Assembly (NCBI GenBank): GCA_937929805.1
Contig: CALFUT010000057.1
Coordinates: 1 to 44,519, forward strand
Direction of reading: 5' to 3'
Length of the DNA stretch: 44,519 bases
Origin: an uncultured Pirellulaceae bacterium
GTDB taxonomy: Bacteria > Planctomycetota > Planctomycetia > Pirellulales > Pirellulaceae
In this document: in pieces, positions 36,601 to 44,368 of the stretch
Numbering within the stretch: position 1 is the first letter of the stretch
How the letters are laid out: each line of letters starts with the position of its first letter
Notes under the pieces: model-generated
The model's database searches: none
What the model saw: only the letters and a program-made list of their open reading frames with translations
What the model was told of the DNA's origin: nothing
Made by a program: the position numbers and the translations under genes

Positions 36601-37512
36601 CTACAAGCGATAATTAAAGTCAAGAACGACAAACTCGAACCCGTCGGATGAAGGTTGAACCTTCAGGATCGTTTGCCGCACGTCGCTCAGTTTGCGGCCT
36701 TTTTCAGCAAGTGCTTCTGCTTCGACGCGGCGAATGATCTGCCGAGTCGACTCCGGGTAAAACTGGCAAAGCAATGAGTTGTCGGTGTTTGCGCCGGCTC
36801 GTTTGCCGATGACTTCATCCCATCGCTTCATCCGTCGCTGTTTATGAGAAAACCGCAGCGTCTTTTGCTCTTGTTCGCGGTTCGAGTTAATCAACTCAGC
36901 CGATCCGCCCGGATCTCGCACGCGGAAAATGTCGTTGCTGTCCGATTTGACGATGCCAATATCAATGTTGAAAAAACTTAACTGGTCCGAGTACTGATCG
37001 ATGTCCGTCGATTCGTAATTGATTACCCAACGTTTGTATTCCGGGATGCCTGCGCCATTCCCGTCTCCACCCCCATCGCGAGAACCAGCGCCTCGACCTG
37101 CACCCTGCAACAACGCGGAACCGCTAACGGCGTCTGTGTTCGCGCGAATGGCTGACACCGCATCGGTGACCGCTTCCAGAGCCATTGCCAACTGAGGCGT
37201 TTCGATCTCTGGAAAATCTTCGACTCCCGGTTCCAGCTCATCGTCTGCCACACCCTCAGGCTTGGAGTCACCCGAGTCTTCGCTGAACGGAGGCTCAACG
37301 ACAACGACCGGCTTCGTTGGCCTTTCTAGGCTGGTGTACCAGATCAGGAACAGAAGCGTCGCGAAAGCACCGAACATAAAGATCGCCGAAACCAGAAATG
37401 CATTCAGCAAATCGTAGCTGGAGACATTCGTTTCGACTTTCTCGTAACCGAATGCGGTTTCTCTAGGTTCAGGGGTCACGTCTGACAAGTTCTCGCACTT
37501 CCGAAGAAGCAT
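36601..37512 (-). CDS. single-TM periplasmic protein, unknown; possible Exb-linked energy transducer
   Basis: The 303-residue protein has a cytoplasmic start of about 35 residues and one membrane helix at 36-60 (AFLVSAIFMFGAFATLLFLIWY). A Pro/acidic linker follows (TKPVVVVEPPFSEDSGDS), then a Gly-rich stretch (GAGRGAGSRDGGGDGNGAG) and a globular C-terminal domain of about 140 residues. This architecture (anchor, Pro-rich spacer, periplasmic domain) resembles TonB or TolA in outline. No TonB C-terminal motif is seen, however, so this is inference from layout and neighbours. It lies just upstream of exbB in the same direction. Confidence 0.6.
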   Translation of the reverse strand: MLLRKCENLSDVTPEPRETAFGYEKVETNVSSYDLLNAFLVSAIFMFGAFATLLFLIWYTSLERPTKPVVVVEPPFSEDSGDSKPEGVADDELEPGVEDFPEIETPQLAMALEAVTDAVSAIRANTDAVSGSALLQGAGRGAGSRDGGGDGNGAGIPEYKRWVINYESTDIDQYSDQLSFFNIDIGIVKSDSNDIFRVRDPGGSAELINSNREQEQKTLRFSHKQRRMKRWDEVIGKRAGANTDNSLLCQFYPESTRQIIRRVEAEALAEKGRKLSDVRQTILKVQPSSDGFEFVVLDFNYRL

Positions 37513-37676
37513 TCCTATTAGTTTTGATGGTTGAGTGTTGTGTTAGTGAAGGATGGCCGAGGTGATCAGCGAAACTTTTGGATGGCATCGTAATAGATAA
37601 GCAGCAGTGGCGTTTGGCAGCATGTTTGCTTGAACGCGAGCCGACCAATCCAAGTCGAGCGATTCAGTCGAGCAAT

Positions 37677-39485
37677 TCAATCGAGCAATTTCGCGTTGGG
37701 TTTCAGTTTCAAGAACCAATCCGTCCAGCGATCCTTGACTCGCAAGTACTCCAGCTTAATCTGGTCCCGCACCTTCTGATCATTGGGGAAAGGAGGTACC
37801 GCAATCCGGTCCAGCGTAATCGAGTCAATTTTTCGACTGACCAACCGCAACCCATTATGCGCCTCGTAGGCGATTCGGTAATCGGGGTCACCAAGGGCAT
37901 AAAGCAATGCGGGAACGTTTTCAAGATCCTGCTCGCCCGCCAAAAAACGTACCGCGATCAGCCGCCGATAGTAATCTCGATCAGAAATCATCGTGCGAAG
38001 AAATGATTCTAAATTGCCACGATTATTCTTCTCATCGCTTCGGAACGAATTGAGCGCCTTTCGCATCGACTTGGCCAGCACCCGCAAATCAGACTCGTCC
38101 AGCGATCCCGACTTTAGCAACTCCAGTTGCTTGCCAAGATCTTGCTGAGCACTGTTCGATTGGATGGTCCCATTGACGTCGGTCAGCTGCGTGTCGGTCG
38201 GAAACCCTTGGCCGCCCGACAACTCGCCATCCGCCGCTGGGCGAACCAGAATTTCACTGCTGCGAACCAAGAACAAAATCGCAAACGAAGTGCTCACGTA
38301 TGCAGTCTCGAGGGAATTCGATCCCGCCGGAAACATGCCCGACGACTTTTGCTCGTCCATCAGAAACTGGACTCCTTGGTCGTACCACCGTTTCATTTTT
38401 CCACGGCCCATGTTCCCTTCGGTTTCCGCCCGAAAATACGCGTACCGCTCAAACGCATACATGTAATAATAATTCCACGTCCGAGCCGGAATCTCAAACA
38501 TCTGTTCCATCACTTTATTACCGGCGTTCCGGCTGCCGCCCAATCGGCCTCGATCGAAATTGACCAACGGGCCTTTGCGTTTGGCTTTCGCTCCGTCGTC
38601 TCGCGGCTTCACGTAAATCGAAACGCCCGGAGGAAACGCCAAACGTTCCAATTCTTCGGATGTCACTGCCGTTTTCTTCTTGCGAGTGCTAAGCTGCAAC
38701 ATATCTGCCAGCAGATAAACAGTGCCAAGCCCCGCAGATTGAATAGACGGGTTGGCGGCCGGACTGTTCCTCGTCGGACGTCCACGCGGAGCGGAGGGGG
38801 TGGGGGCAGAAATCTTGTACCGGAACGTCCCGTCTTGTTGCTGAGTCCCGGTCAACCAAGTCAAAGCAGCCTTGGACGCCTGCGGATCAATTTCAAACTG
38901 ATGCTGGTCGGCAACAAACATTGCTAACGCGGCATACTGCATCTGAGACGTGTCGCCGCCGTCTTTGTCGCTGTTATACGTGAACGCCCCGGACTGCCTC
39001 TGGCGTTCGAGCAAGATCTCGATCAACAGCTTAATTTGAGATTCGTACTTCTGGTCGTCGACCTCGCAAAGCAAGATCAATGCGACCGCCGGATAATAAG
39101 TTTCATTGTTCCCCGCGATCGGCCCCTTTTTCTTGTCCGAGCCCTTCGGCAAGTCAGCGAGAATCTGCTTGACCGCTTTCTGAACCGTCGGGCTGTCTCG
39201 CGGCACGCTCTCGGTGTACCGCTTACCCGCCTGAACAATCGCCAGTGCGCCCAACGCAAGCTGGCCCGAGGTTTCGTGCATGGCTTTTTCCAAACCTTTG
39301 ACCGCTTTCTCAGCGACGTTTTGCACCACCTCGTCATCCGGCGAGAACTGCACTTGAGCCGCATCGCAAGAGGACGCGGGCGTCGCCATCATGACGAACT
39401 GCAAAGCCGCAAAGGCAAACAGCCCTCGCAGCGATCGGGAATCGAGTTGTTTATCGTGATTCAAATTGAAAGCCAGCAACCGCAT
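37677..39485 (-). CDS. secreted alpha/alpha-toroid (squalene-cyclase/prenyltransferase repeat-like) protein with helical C-terminus
   Basis: The protein of about 602 residues has a signal peptide (LRGLFAFAALQFVMMATPASSCDAAQ). Most of the chain is alpha-helical repeats of the prenyltransferase/squalene-oxidase type (ALGALAIVQAGKRY, QSGAFTYNSDKDGGDTSQMQYAALAMF, WLTGTQQQDGTFRY). The catalytic DxDD of terpene cyclases is not seen, so it is unlikely to be a cyclase. The C-terminal about 150 residues look like HEAT-type helices (RLIAVRFLAGEQDLENVPALLYALGDPDYRIAYEA). ATG 39485 is chosen because it places the signal sequence near the start; GTG 39545 and ATG 39512 are also in frame. It is the first gene of the Exb-linked cluster. 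Confidence 0.72.
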   Translation of the reverse strand: MRLLAFNLNHDKQLDSRSLRGLFAFAALQFVMMATPASSCDAAQVQFSPDDEVVQNVAEKAVKGLEKAMHETSGQLALGALAIVQAGKRYTESVPRDSPTVQKAVKQILADLPKGSDKKKGPIAGNNETYYPAVALILLCEVDDQKYESQIKLLIEILLERQRQSGAFTYNSDKDGGDTSQMQYAALAMFVADQHQFEIDPQASKAALTWLTGTQQQDGTFRYKISAPTPSAPRGRPTRNSPAANPSIQSAGLGTVYLLADMLQLSTRKKKTAVTSEELERLAFPPGVSIYVKPRDDGAKAKRKGPLVNFDRGRLGGSRNAGNKVMEQMFEIPARTWNYYYMYAFERYAYFRAETEGNMGRGKMKRWYDQGVQFLMDEQKSSGMFPAGSNSLETAYVSTSFAILFLVRSSEILVRPAADGELSGGQGFPTDTQLTDVNGTIQSNSAQQDLGKQLELLKSGSLDESDLRVLAKSMRKALNSFRSDEKNNRGNLESFLRTMISDRDYYRRLIAVRFLAGEQDLENVPALLYALGDPDYRIAYEAHNGLRLVSRKIDSITLDRIAVPPFPNDQKVRDQIKLEYLRVKDRWTDWFLKLKPNAKLLD

Positions 39486-40051
39486 CGTGCAATTGGTCCG
39501 TCCAAATACCATTCTTCGTAATAAAATCACTCGGCCAAGCAACACAGCCCAAACTCCGGCCGACCGTCTCGTGTCCGAACCTATTCGTCAGGCCGAACCA
39601 ACCAAGCTTGCAAACAGCCACACGGAAGGTCCACGTCGTCATCGCCAGCATCCGGAGCAATAGCCCTCGATGCCTGAACGTTGAAACATAATGCTGACAC
39701 TTGGCACACAATCTTCACCGCTCGTGCCGACCATCAATATTAGAACGCAATTGCGAAATCGCGCGCAGTGGATCAAACCATGTTTGGTGGAAGTGGTTTG
39801 CGTTTAGAAGCGAGCGGGAAATCACCCAGTCGAATATTAGTTAACACGTCTTGCGGGGTCAATCAACGGCAGGAGCTGCGAAGTCGCACACACCCAGATT
39901 TTTTTGGTATTTCGGCTCAGACCGACTTCAGGCAACGGACTCATTTTACGGTCAAAGCTGATCTAGGCATCCGGGGAAACCCGCACATCCCCCACAGCCG
40001 GCAGGTGCTGATGTAATTTTGCCAACCAAGTGAATTTCAGGTTGGCCGCGA
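39486..40051. other. non-coding gap upstream of tRNA-Phe
   Basis: No protein gene is supported on either strand in about 565 bases. The left part presumably holds the promoter of the leftward Exb-linked cluster, though no clear boxes were recognised. Confidence 0.4.
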
Positions 40052-40081
40052 TTGACAGCTGAAACCAGAATCCGGTACGAT
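40052..40081 (+). promoter_or_regulatory. sigma-70-type promoter of tRNA-Phe
   Basis: TTGACA at 40052-40057 and TACGAT at 40076-40081 are separated by 18 bases. The tRNA begins 26 bases past the -10 box, an ordinary distance for a tRNA promoter. Confidence 0.65.
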
Positions 40082-40106
40082 CTTCCACTTCATTGAAGCG
40101 GATTTT

Positions 40107-40179
40107 GGTCGGGTAGCTCAGTTGGTAGAGCAATGGATTGAAAATCCATGTGTCGGCGGTTCGAGCCCGCCCCCGACCA
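40107..40179 (+). tRNA. tRNA-Phe (GAA)
   Basis: The 73-base cloverleaf has acceptor stem GGTCGGG/CCCGACC, all seven pairs perfect, with discriminator A at 40179. The D arm is GCTCAGTTGGTAGAGC. The anticodon stem ATGGA/TCCAT holds loop TTGAAAA with anticodon GAA at 40140-40142. The T arm is GGCGG-TTCGAGC-CCGCC. CCA is not encoded (CTCC follows). No duplicated tRNA 3' end that would mark a tRNA-targeted island was noticed downstream. Confidence 0.96.
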
Positions 40180-40214
40180 CTCCGCTTTTTCTGGCACTCC
40201 TTGCCGCCTGCGGA

Positions 40215-40406
40215 TGCACGCCCCATCTCACTTGGGTTTGGATGGCTCCGACCACAAGTGAAGCTGCAATCTCGCTGCAATCTCATTGCGACCGTTCCCG
40301 CGAGAGAAATGCACGCCCCAACTCATTCTTGGGTTTGGATGGATCCGACCACAAGTGAAGCTGCACCCTCGCCGTAATCTCATTGCGACCGTTCCCGCGA
40401 GAGGAA
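40215..40406. repeat. tandem direct duplication, about 96 bp, two copies
   Basis: Copy 1 spans about 40215-40309 and copy 2 about 40310-40406. Both run TGCACGCCCCA … GGGTTTGGATGG-TCCGACCACAAGTGAAGCTGCA … TCTCATTGCGACCGTTCCCGCGAGAG with a few substitutions and small indels. They lie between tRNA-Phe and the integron integrase and are non-coding. The function is unknown. Confidence 0.85.
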
Positions 40407-40662
40407 GATTCCGTCCGCCCAAAGTCTCTGGAGTAGAAAGAATTGCGTCGGGCCGCTCATCCACGGCAACGCCCAACCACCTCATTTGGCTGACAATGCA
40501 AATTTCTCTGCGCGACCGCGAATCGCACAGACGATCGCGAATCGCACAGAACTTATTTTACCGGTTCAAACAGTAGCCCTTTGCTTCGCTACCTTAACCC
40601 TGATCCCTAAAATATGCCCTTTGGCCCTTTGGCCCCTTGGCCCCTGCCCCCTGCCCCCTGAA

Positions 40663-40730
40663 CCTTGAAATCTGAACCCTGAAATCTGAACCCTGAAATC
40701 TGAACCCTGAAATCTCAAATCTCAAATCTC
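40663..40730. repeat. 14-bp tandem repeat (CCCTGAAATCTGAA)
   Basis: Four units of 14 bases with single-base differences are followed by ATCTCAA partial units, and are preceded by a degenerate CCCTTTGG/CCCCTG run from about 40617. It is a low-complexity intergenic sequence lying 33 bases beyond the integrase stop. Confidence 0.85.
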
Positions 40731-40762
40731 CTGCACACGGACTGCTGGTTGCTTCGTTCTGA

Positions 40763-42202
40763 TTACTGGGCACTATGCACCGCATACGCCCCATCCCGTA
40801 CTCCCTGCTCAGAATTGCCTCTCCTCACCCAGTAGCCCACTTTCTCTTCCTTGACGCCTTCGTTCCCTTGATCGCCCGAAGGTTGACCCAACCGGTCCGC
40901 CGGACTCTTCACCGCCAGCCCCGGTCTGTTCATCACGTGCAAGTAAATCATCGTCGTCTTCACATCCTCGTGCCCCAGCAGTTCTTGCACCGTGCGAATG
41001 TCTGCTCCGTCTTCTAGCAAATGAGTCGCAAAGCTGTGGCGCAACGAATGCGGTACCGCATTCTTCAAAATGCCAACCTCCGTCCTCGCACGCTTGAAAG
41101 CCTTCGCAAAATACTCATGCGATAAATGATGCCGACGGATCGCGCCACTCTTCGGGTCCGTCGATAGCTTCGCGCTCGGAAACAACCACTGCCAACCAAA
41201 CTCTCGCGACTCATTCAACTTTTTTGCCGTCAACGCGTAAGGCATATAAACGTGTCCGAGGCCCGCCCGCAAATCATTGTCATGAGTCACACGAATCCGC
41301 GCTATCTGCCATCGCAAATCAGGAACTGCCACGTTTGGTAGAACCGTGATCCGATCCTTGTCACCCTTGCCGTTGCGGACAACGATATGCCCTTCGTCAA
41401 ATCCGATGTCTTTCACTCGCAAACGCAGACACTCCCGGTGCCTCAACCCCGCCCCGTACATCAAATGGTACATCAACCGACGATCACCGTGAAACAGCGG
41501 CAACATTCGCCCTACCTCTGATTTACTCAACACCACCGGTAGACGCGCAGGCTTGTCCGCCAGCACCACGTCCAGAAAACCCAGCTCTCTAGCCAACACC
41601 GTTTTGTATAGAAACAACAAAGCCGATTTGGCTTGGTTCTGAGTGTTAGGGGCAACGTTCCGACTCACCGCCAACTCGGTCAAGAACCCTTTGATCTCAT
41701 TGTCACCGAACGCCTCGAGATCCTCCGACCCACAAAACAGAATAAAACGTTTGATCCAGCCGATGTACGCCCGCTCAGTTTCCAATTGCTTGAAATGCAA
41801 CCGCAACTCACGACGCATCCGCTGAATGATTTCGGGCTCGGATTCATCAATCTTCCCAACAACATCTTTCAGTGCCACAGACGTCACGCCCAGCTGGCGC
41901 TCAATACCTACCTGCCGCGAAAGTCGCTGCTTGATCTGCGTTAGCGAAGGAGAATCCTTTTTCAAAACTAAGTCGCGATAGGCCTCAATTGCCCGCACGC
42001 CCTGCAATCGCTGCCAAGCCGGCACCTGCTTTCTCAGCAACGCCCGACAAAACGAAATCACCGCCTCCTGCGTGACCGGCACTTCATCACCATTCAGTTC
42101 AACCGTCGAAGCGTAACGACTTACCAATTTGGGAAACCAAGTTTTGTCCTTCTCGCCATACTTGGCCGTGCTAAGGGCTTGAACAAACTTCAGGATCGAC
42201 AT
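40763..42202 (-). CDS. intI: integron integrase IntI, long form
   Basis: The 479-residue site-specific tyrosine recombinase carries all catalytic residues: R254 ([12 protein letters not shown]), K279, H385 and R388 ([11 protein letters not shown]), H411 (LLGHEDV) and nucleophile Y420 ([11 protein letters not shown]). The stretch from about 318 to 360 ([24 protein letters not shown], then [12 protein letters not shown]) is the additional segment that distinguishes IntI from XerC/D and phage integrases, needed for binding the folded attC. About 130 extra N-terminal residues and a C-terminal tail of about 45 make it much longer than class 1 IntI (337). ATG 42202 has a strong GGGAGGAATTC site; an in-frame start at 42388 is rejected. 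It is divergent from the cassette, the standard integron layout. Confidence 0.93.
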   Translation of the reverse strand: MSILKFVQALSTAKYGEKDKTWFPKLVSRYASTVELNGDEVPVTQEAVISFCRALLRKQVPAWQRLQGVRAIEAYRDLVLKKDSPSLTQIKQRLSRQVGIERQLGVTSVALKDVVGKIDESEPEIIQRMRRELRLHFKQLETERAYIGWIKRFILFCGSEDLEAFGDNEIKGFLTELAVSRNVAPNTQNQAKSALLFLYKTVLARELGFLDVVLADKPARLPVVLSKSEVGRMLPLFHGDRRLMYHLMYGAGLRHRECLRLRVKDIGFDEGHIVVRNGKGDKDRITVLPNVAVPDLRWQIARIRVTHDNDLRAGLGHVYMPYALTAKKLNESREFGWQWLFPSAKLSTDPKSGAIRRHHLSHEYFAKAFKRARTEVGILKNAVPHSLRHSFATHLLEDGADIRTVQELLGHEDVKTTMIYLHVMNRPGLAVKSPADRLGQPSGDQGNEGVKEEKVGYWVRRGNSEQGVRDGAYAVHSAQ

Positions 42203-42245
42203 GAATTCCTCCCACCGACGTGTACGAGCGACGACTAAATATACG

Positions 42246-42256
42246 CGTGTACAGTA
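42246..42256 (-). promoter_or_regulatory. possible LexA half-site upstream of intI
   Basis: On the minus strand TACTGTACACG lies about 45-55 bases before the intI start. TACTGT matches one half of the classical SOS box that controls many integron integrases, but the second half (expected ACAGTA) is poor. The planctomycete LexA motif may also differ. Weak. Confidence 0.2.
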
Positions 42257-42482
42257 TTGTCGACGATTGAGCGAAAGTCCGTCAATCCGTTTTAGAGTAG
42301 TTCCGGCGAAGCTTGAGCCGGAACAGGCAGTGGGGGCCGGCGTTCGAACATCAGACCGGGACATCTGAGCTAGGCTTTTGCAGCGCAAAATAACCAGAAA
42401 GGGCAGGGCACAGCCAAGTTCCCTGCTTCAAATAAAAAGCCAAAAACCGCCATTCAGCGGTGATAAATTGATGGTAAACTTT

Positions 42483-42513
42483 TTGAGCAGCAGCGGTAAA
42501 ATTTTGATATAAT
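42483..42513 (+). promoter_or_regulatory. candidate cassette promoter Pc
   Basis: An extended -10 (TG-A-TATAAT, TATAAT at 42508-42513) is preceded by TTGAGC at 42483-42488 with a long 19-base spacer. It points into the cassette, and transcription would start near 42520, about 80 bases before the cassette gene. The position is where integrons carry Pc. Confidence 0.5.
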
Positions 42514-42522
42514 CATAATTTT

Positions 42523-42558
42523 GGCGTCGATAAAATCCATAAACCGTTTTATCGCCGC
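42523..42558. repeat. 13-bp inverted repeat in the attI/Pc region
   Basis: GGCGTCGATAAAA (42523-42535) and TTTTATCGCCGCC (42546-42558) pair at 12 of 13 positions around a 10-base loop. It lies at the start of the predicted Pc transcript and 22 bases before the recombination point. It may be an mRNA leader hairpin, a protein-binding site or part of attI. Confidence 0.65.
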
Positions 42559-42590
42559 CACGTAAAGTGATAATTAAATCGTTATGCCGC
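42559..42590 (+). other. attI/first-cassette junction with core site
   Basis: The core GTTATGC is at 42580-42586; recombination in integrons cuts between G (42580) and TT, so the cassette begins at 42581. Bases 42580-42590 (GTTATGCCGCC) are the exact reverse complement of 44365-44375 at the beginning of the downstream attC. This is the pairing expected between the start of a cassette and its own attC. attI accessory sites cannot be delimited from one sequence. Confidence 0.85.
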
Positions 42591-42600
42591 CGACTCATAC

Positions 42601-43206
42601 ATGAAAACGCTGAACCTGTTTATTGCGTTTCTCGCCTTGTCCTGCTTTGTCGCGATTGCATGGTTTGAGGTGAGTAACATTTGGTTCGCTGGCGATACTA
42701 TGGTTGGCTTCGTCTTCGTATTCACACTTCCAGTTGTGATGATCACTGGTTTCGTTTGGCTTTGCGTCGCAGCCTACAGGAAATCATGGTTGATTGCCGC
42801 TTCTACTATGATTGGTGGGCTGCTTTCAGTTGCCCCTTTGTTTCTGGGGCCATTTCTAATCTTCAAATCTTGGAACCACTCCATTGCCCAGTTTGCAACT
42901 GTCAACGCTGCTGCGGTCGCTGAGGCTGATCTTGCAGACTTTGACTATGCGCCTAATCATGGGTTTTACCGAATGGATTTGAAGCCGCTTCCTCAGTTTA
43001 AATGGTATTGCGATCAACACATAGCTGCACCTGATGGTGTGTTCTCTGGCTTTACAATCAATACGGTTCCACATGTTTACGTCAACAAGATTCGTCACGG
43101 CGCAAAAGGTGTGGCCTATGCCCCAGATAAATCAATGCTTCCAACTGACGGAGAATTTGACTACCAATACTCCGGAGTAGATTCGTGGTATATTTGGAGC
43201 TTTTAG
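42601..43206 (+). CDS. gene-cassette membrane protein, unknown function
   Basis: The 201-residue protein has three probable N-terminal helices: 4-25 (LNLFIAFLALSCFVAIAWF), 35-58 (MVGFVFVFTLPVVMITGFVWL) and 66-90. A soluble domain of about 110 residues follows, rich in Tyr, Trp and His, ending DSWYIWSF. No family is recognised. The ATG lies 20 bases inside the cassette with no clear Shine-Dalgarno sequence, a common arrangement in integron cassettes. Base composition looks more AT-rich than the neighbouring chromosomal genes. It is expressed, if at all, from Pc. Confidence 0.75.
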   Translation: MKTLNLFIAFLALSCFVAIAWFEVSNIWFAGDTMVGFVFVFTLPVVMITGFVWLCVAAYRKSWLIAASTMIGGLLSVAPLFLGPFLIFKSWNHSIAQFATVNAAAVAEADLADFDYAPNHGFYRMDLKPLPQFKWYCDQHIAAPDGVFSGFTINTVPHVYVNKIRHGAKGVAYAPDKSMLPTDGEFDYQYSGVDSWYIWSF

Positions 43207-43222
43207 ATGCTACACACACTGT

Positions 43223-44363
43223 CGTGAATTCAAACATGAAGTGCAACGATTAATTAGATAGAGAATAGGCATCGGGGCGATTGTTCGTTAGTTTTGTTTT
43301 TGCACAACGAAACTTGAACAAGGAGCACCCGATGCCCTATCAGCATCTTAGCAATGAAGAGCGTGATGAGATTGCCCAAATGCGTTATTTGGGGATTAGT
43401 TTTTCGGAAATTGGTCGTCGGCTTGGCCGTAGCACCTCGACGATTTCTCGTGAAGTAAATCGTAACCGATGCCGTTTCGGTTCAAATCGCTATGTTCGTT
43501 GGCGTTATCTTAGCTCTCGAGCCATTCAGTGTGCACGTCAGCGCAGGTCGGCAGCCAAGTGCTCGGTGGATCGCGTTCTCGATGATGTTGAACTTCTTGA
43601 ATACGTGAAGAATGGGCTTCGCCAGCGCTGGTCCCCGGAACAGATTTCAGGTCGACTCTTGCTAGACCATCCGAAAGATTCACGGATGCGAGTCTCTCAC
43701 GAAACGATCTACCAGTGGCTTCGCCACGACAAGCGAAATGGTGGGCAATGGTACCTTTTTTTACGGCAAAGCAAGCGAGCTCGCCGCAAGAAATACGGGA
43801 GTTCGTTGCGACGGCATGGGATGCAGAATCAGACTTCGATTGATGATCGTCCGCAGGCCGCCAACCGAAGGCAGCGAATTGGCGACTGGGAAGGTGACAC
43901 CGTCGAAGGCAAAGGGCATCAAGGTAGATTACTGACACTGGTTGATCGCAAGTCGCGTTACACGGCCGCTCTGAAGGTTAAATCCAAGTACTCGGCCGAA
44001 GTGATGGGTGCCATCAAACGCGCGCTCCAACAGTTCCCAAAAGATTGCCGTCGTACTCTTACTTTGGACAACGGTACCGAATTCTCTCATTTCAAACGAA
44101 TCGAACGCAGCTTGGTCAGAAAGGTCTACTTTGCTCATCCGTATTGCAGTTGGGAGCGTGGCACCAACGAAAACACAAACGGCCTATTGAGACAGTACTT
44201 CCCAAAGCAATCTGATCTCAGCAAAATCTCCCACCAGCTACTTGCTTCTGTTGTCTCGCAGATCAATAATCGACCTAGGAAGTGCCTTAACTGGCGAACA
44301 CCCAAAGAAGTCTTTTTCGACTCGTGAATATGCCAATCGTTGCACTTCATGTTTGAATTCACG
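43223..44363. mobile_element. IS30-family insertion sequence, 1141 bp
   Basis: Perfect 29-base terminal inverted repeats lie at 43223-43251 and 44335-44363 (CGTGAATTCAAACATGAAG…). They enclose one intact transposase gene. The element sits inside the integron cassette, between its gene and the attC, ending one base before the attC arm complementary to the cassette start. Flanks are TGT on the left and TGG on the right; no clear target duplication is visible, so either it is very short or the exact ends differ by a base or two. Confidence 0.88.
43332..44327 (+). CDS. IS30-family transposase
   Basis: The 331-residue DDE transposase has an N-terminal helix-turn-helix (ERDEIAQMRYLGISFSEIG … GRSTSTISREVNRN). 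The catalytic domain carries D189 (GDWEGDTVEGKG), D246 (LTLDNGTEF) and E280 (CSWERGTNENTNG), with the DD(33)E spacing of the family and the ENTNGLLRQYFPKQ segment. The gene appears complete. ATG 43332 is chosen for the AAGGAG 6 bases upstream; a longer in-frame start at 43281 has no ribosome site. It probably catalyses its own transposition. Confidence 0.95.
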   Translation: MPYQHLSNEERDEIAQMRYLGISFSEIGRRLGRSTSTISREVNRNRCRFGSNRYVRWRYLSSRAIQCARQRRSAAKCSVDRVLDDVELLEYVKNGLRQRWSPEQISGRLLLDHPKDSRMRVSHETIYQWLRHDKRNGGQWYLFLRQSKRARRKKYGSSLRRHGMQNQTSIDDRPQAANRRQRIGDWEGDTVEGKGHQGRLLTLVDRKSRYTAALKVKSKYSAEVMGAIKRALQQFPKDCRRTLTLDNGTEFSHFKRIERSLVRKVYFAHPYCSWERGTNENTNGLLRQYFPKQSDLSKISHQLLASVVSQINNRPRKCLNWRTPKEVFFDS

Positions 44364-44368
44364 TGGCG

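Noticed and set aside
38127-38927. Long open frame opposite the toroid protein gene
   Set aside because: It is antisense to a gene with clear repeats and signal peptide. It shows no domain and a basic composition typical of shadows.
37677-39485. Functional squalene-hopene cyclase
   Set aside because: Only the toroid repeats match. The catalytic aspartate-rich motif was not found, and the protein has a signal peptide.
40663-40730. 14-bp repeats near intI as possible attC or CRISPR
   Set aside because: They are contiguous low-complexity repeats lacking core sites (GTTRRRY) and spacers.
40107-42202. tRNA-Phe as attachment site of an integrative island using the recombinase
   Set aside because: The recombinase has integron-specific features. 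No repeat of the tRNA 3' end was found downstream within the window.
42246-42256. A full LexA box controlling intI
   Set aside because: Only one half-site is convincing. It is listed as a weak feature but not advanced as a finding.
42203-42388. Longer intI reading up to 42388
   Set aside because: It lacks a ribosome site, while ATG 42202 has a strong GGAGGA. It would also cover the promoter region.
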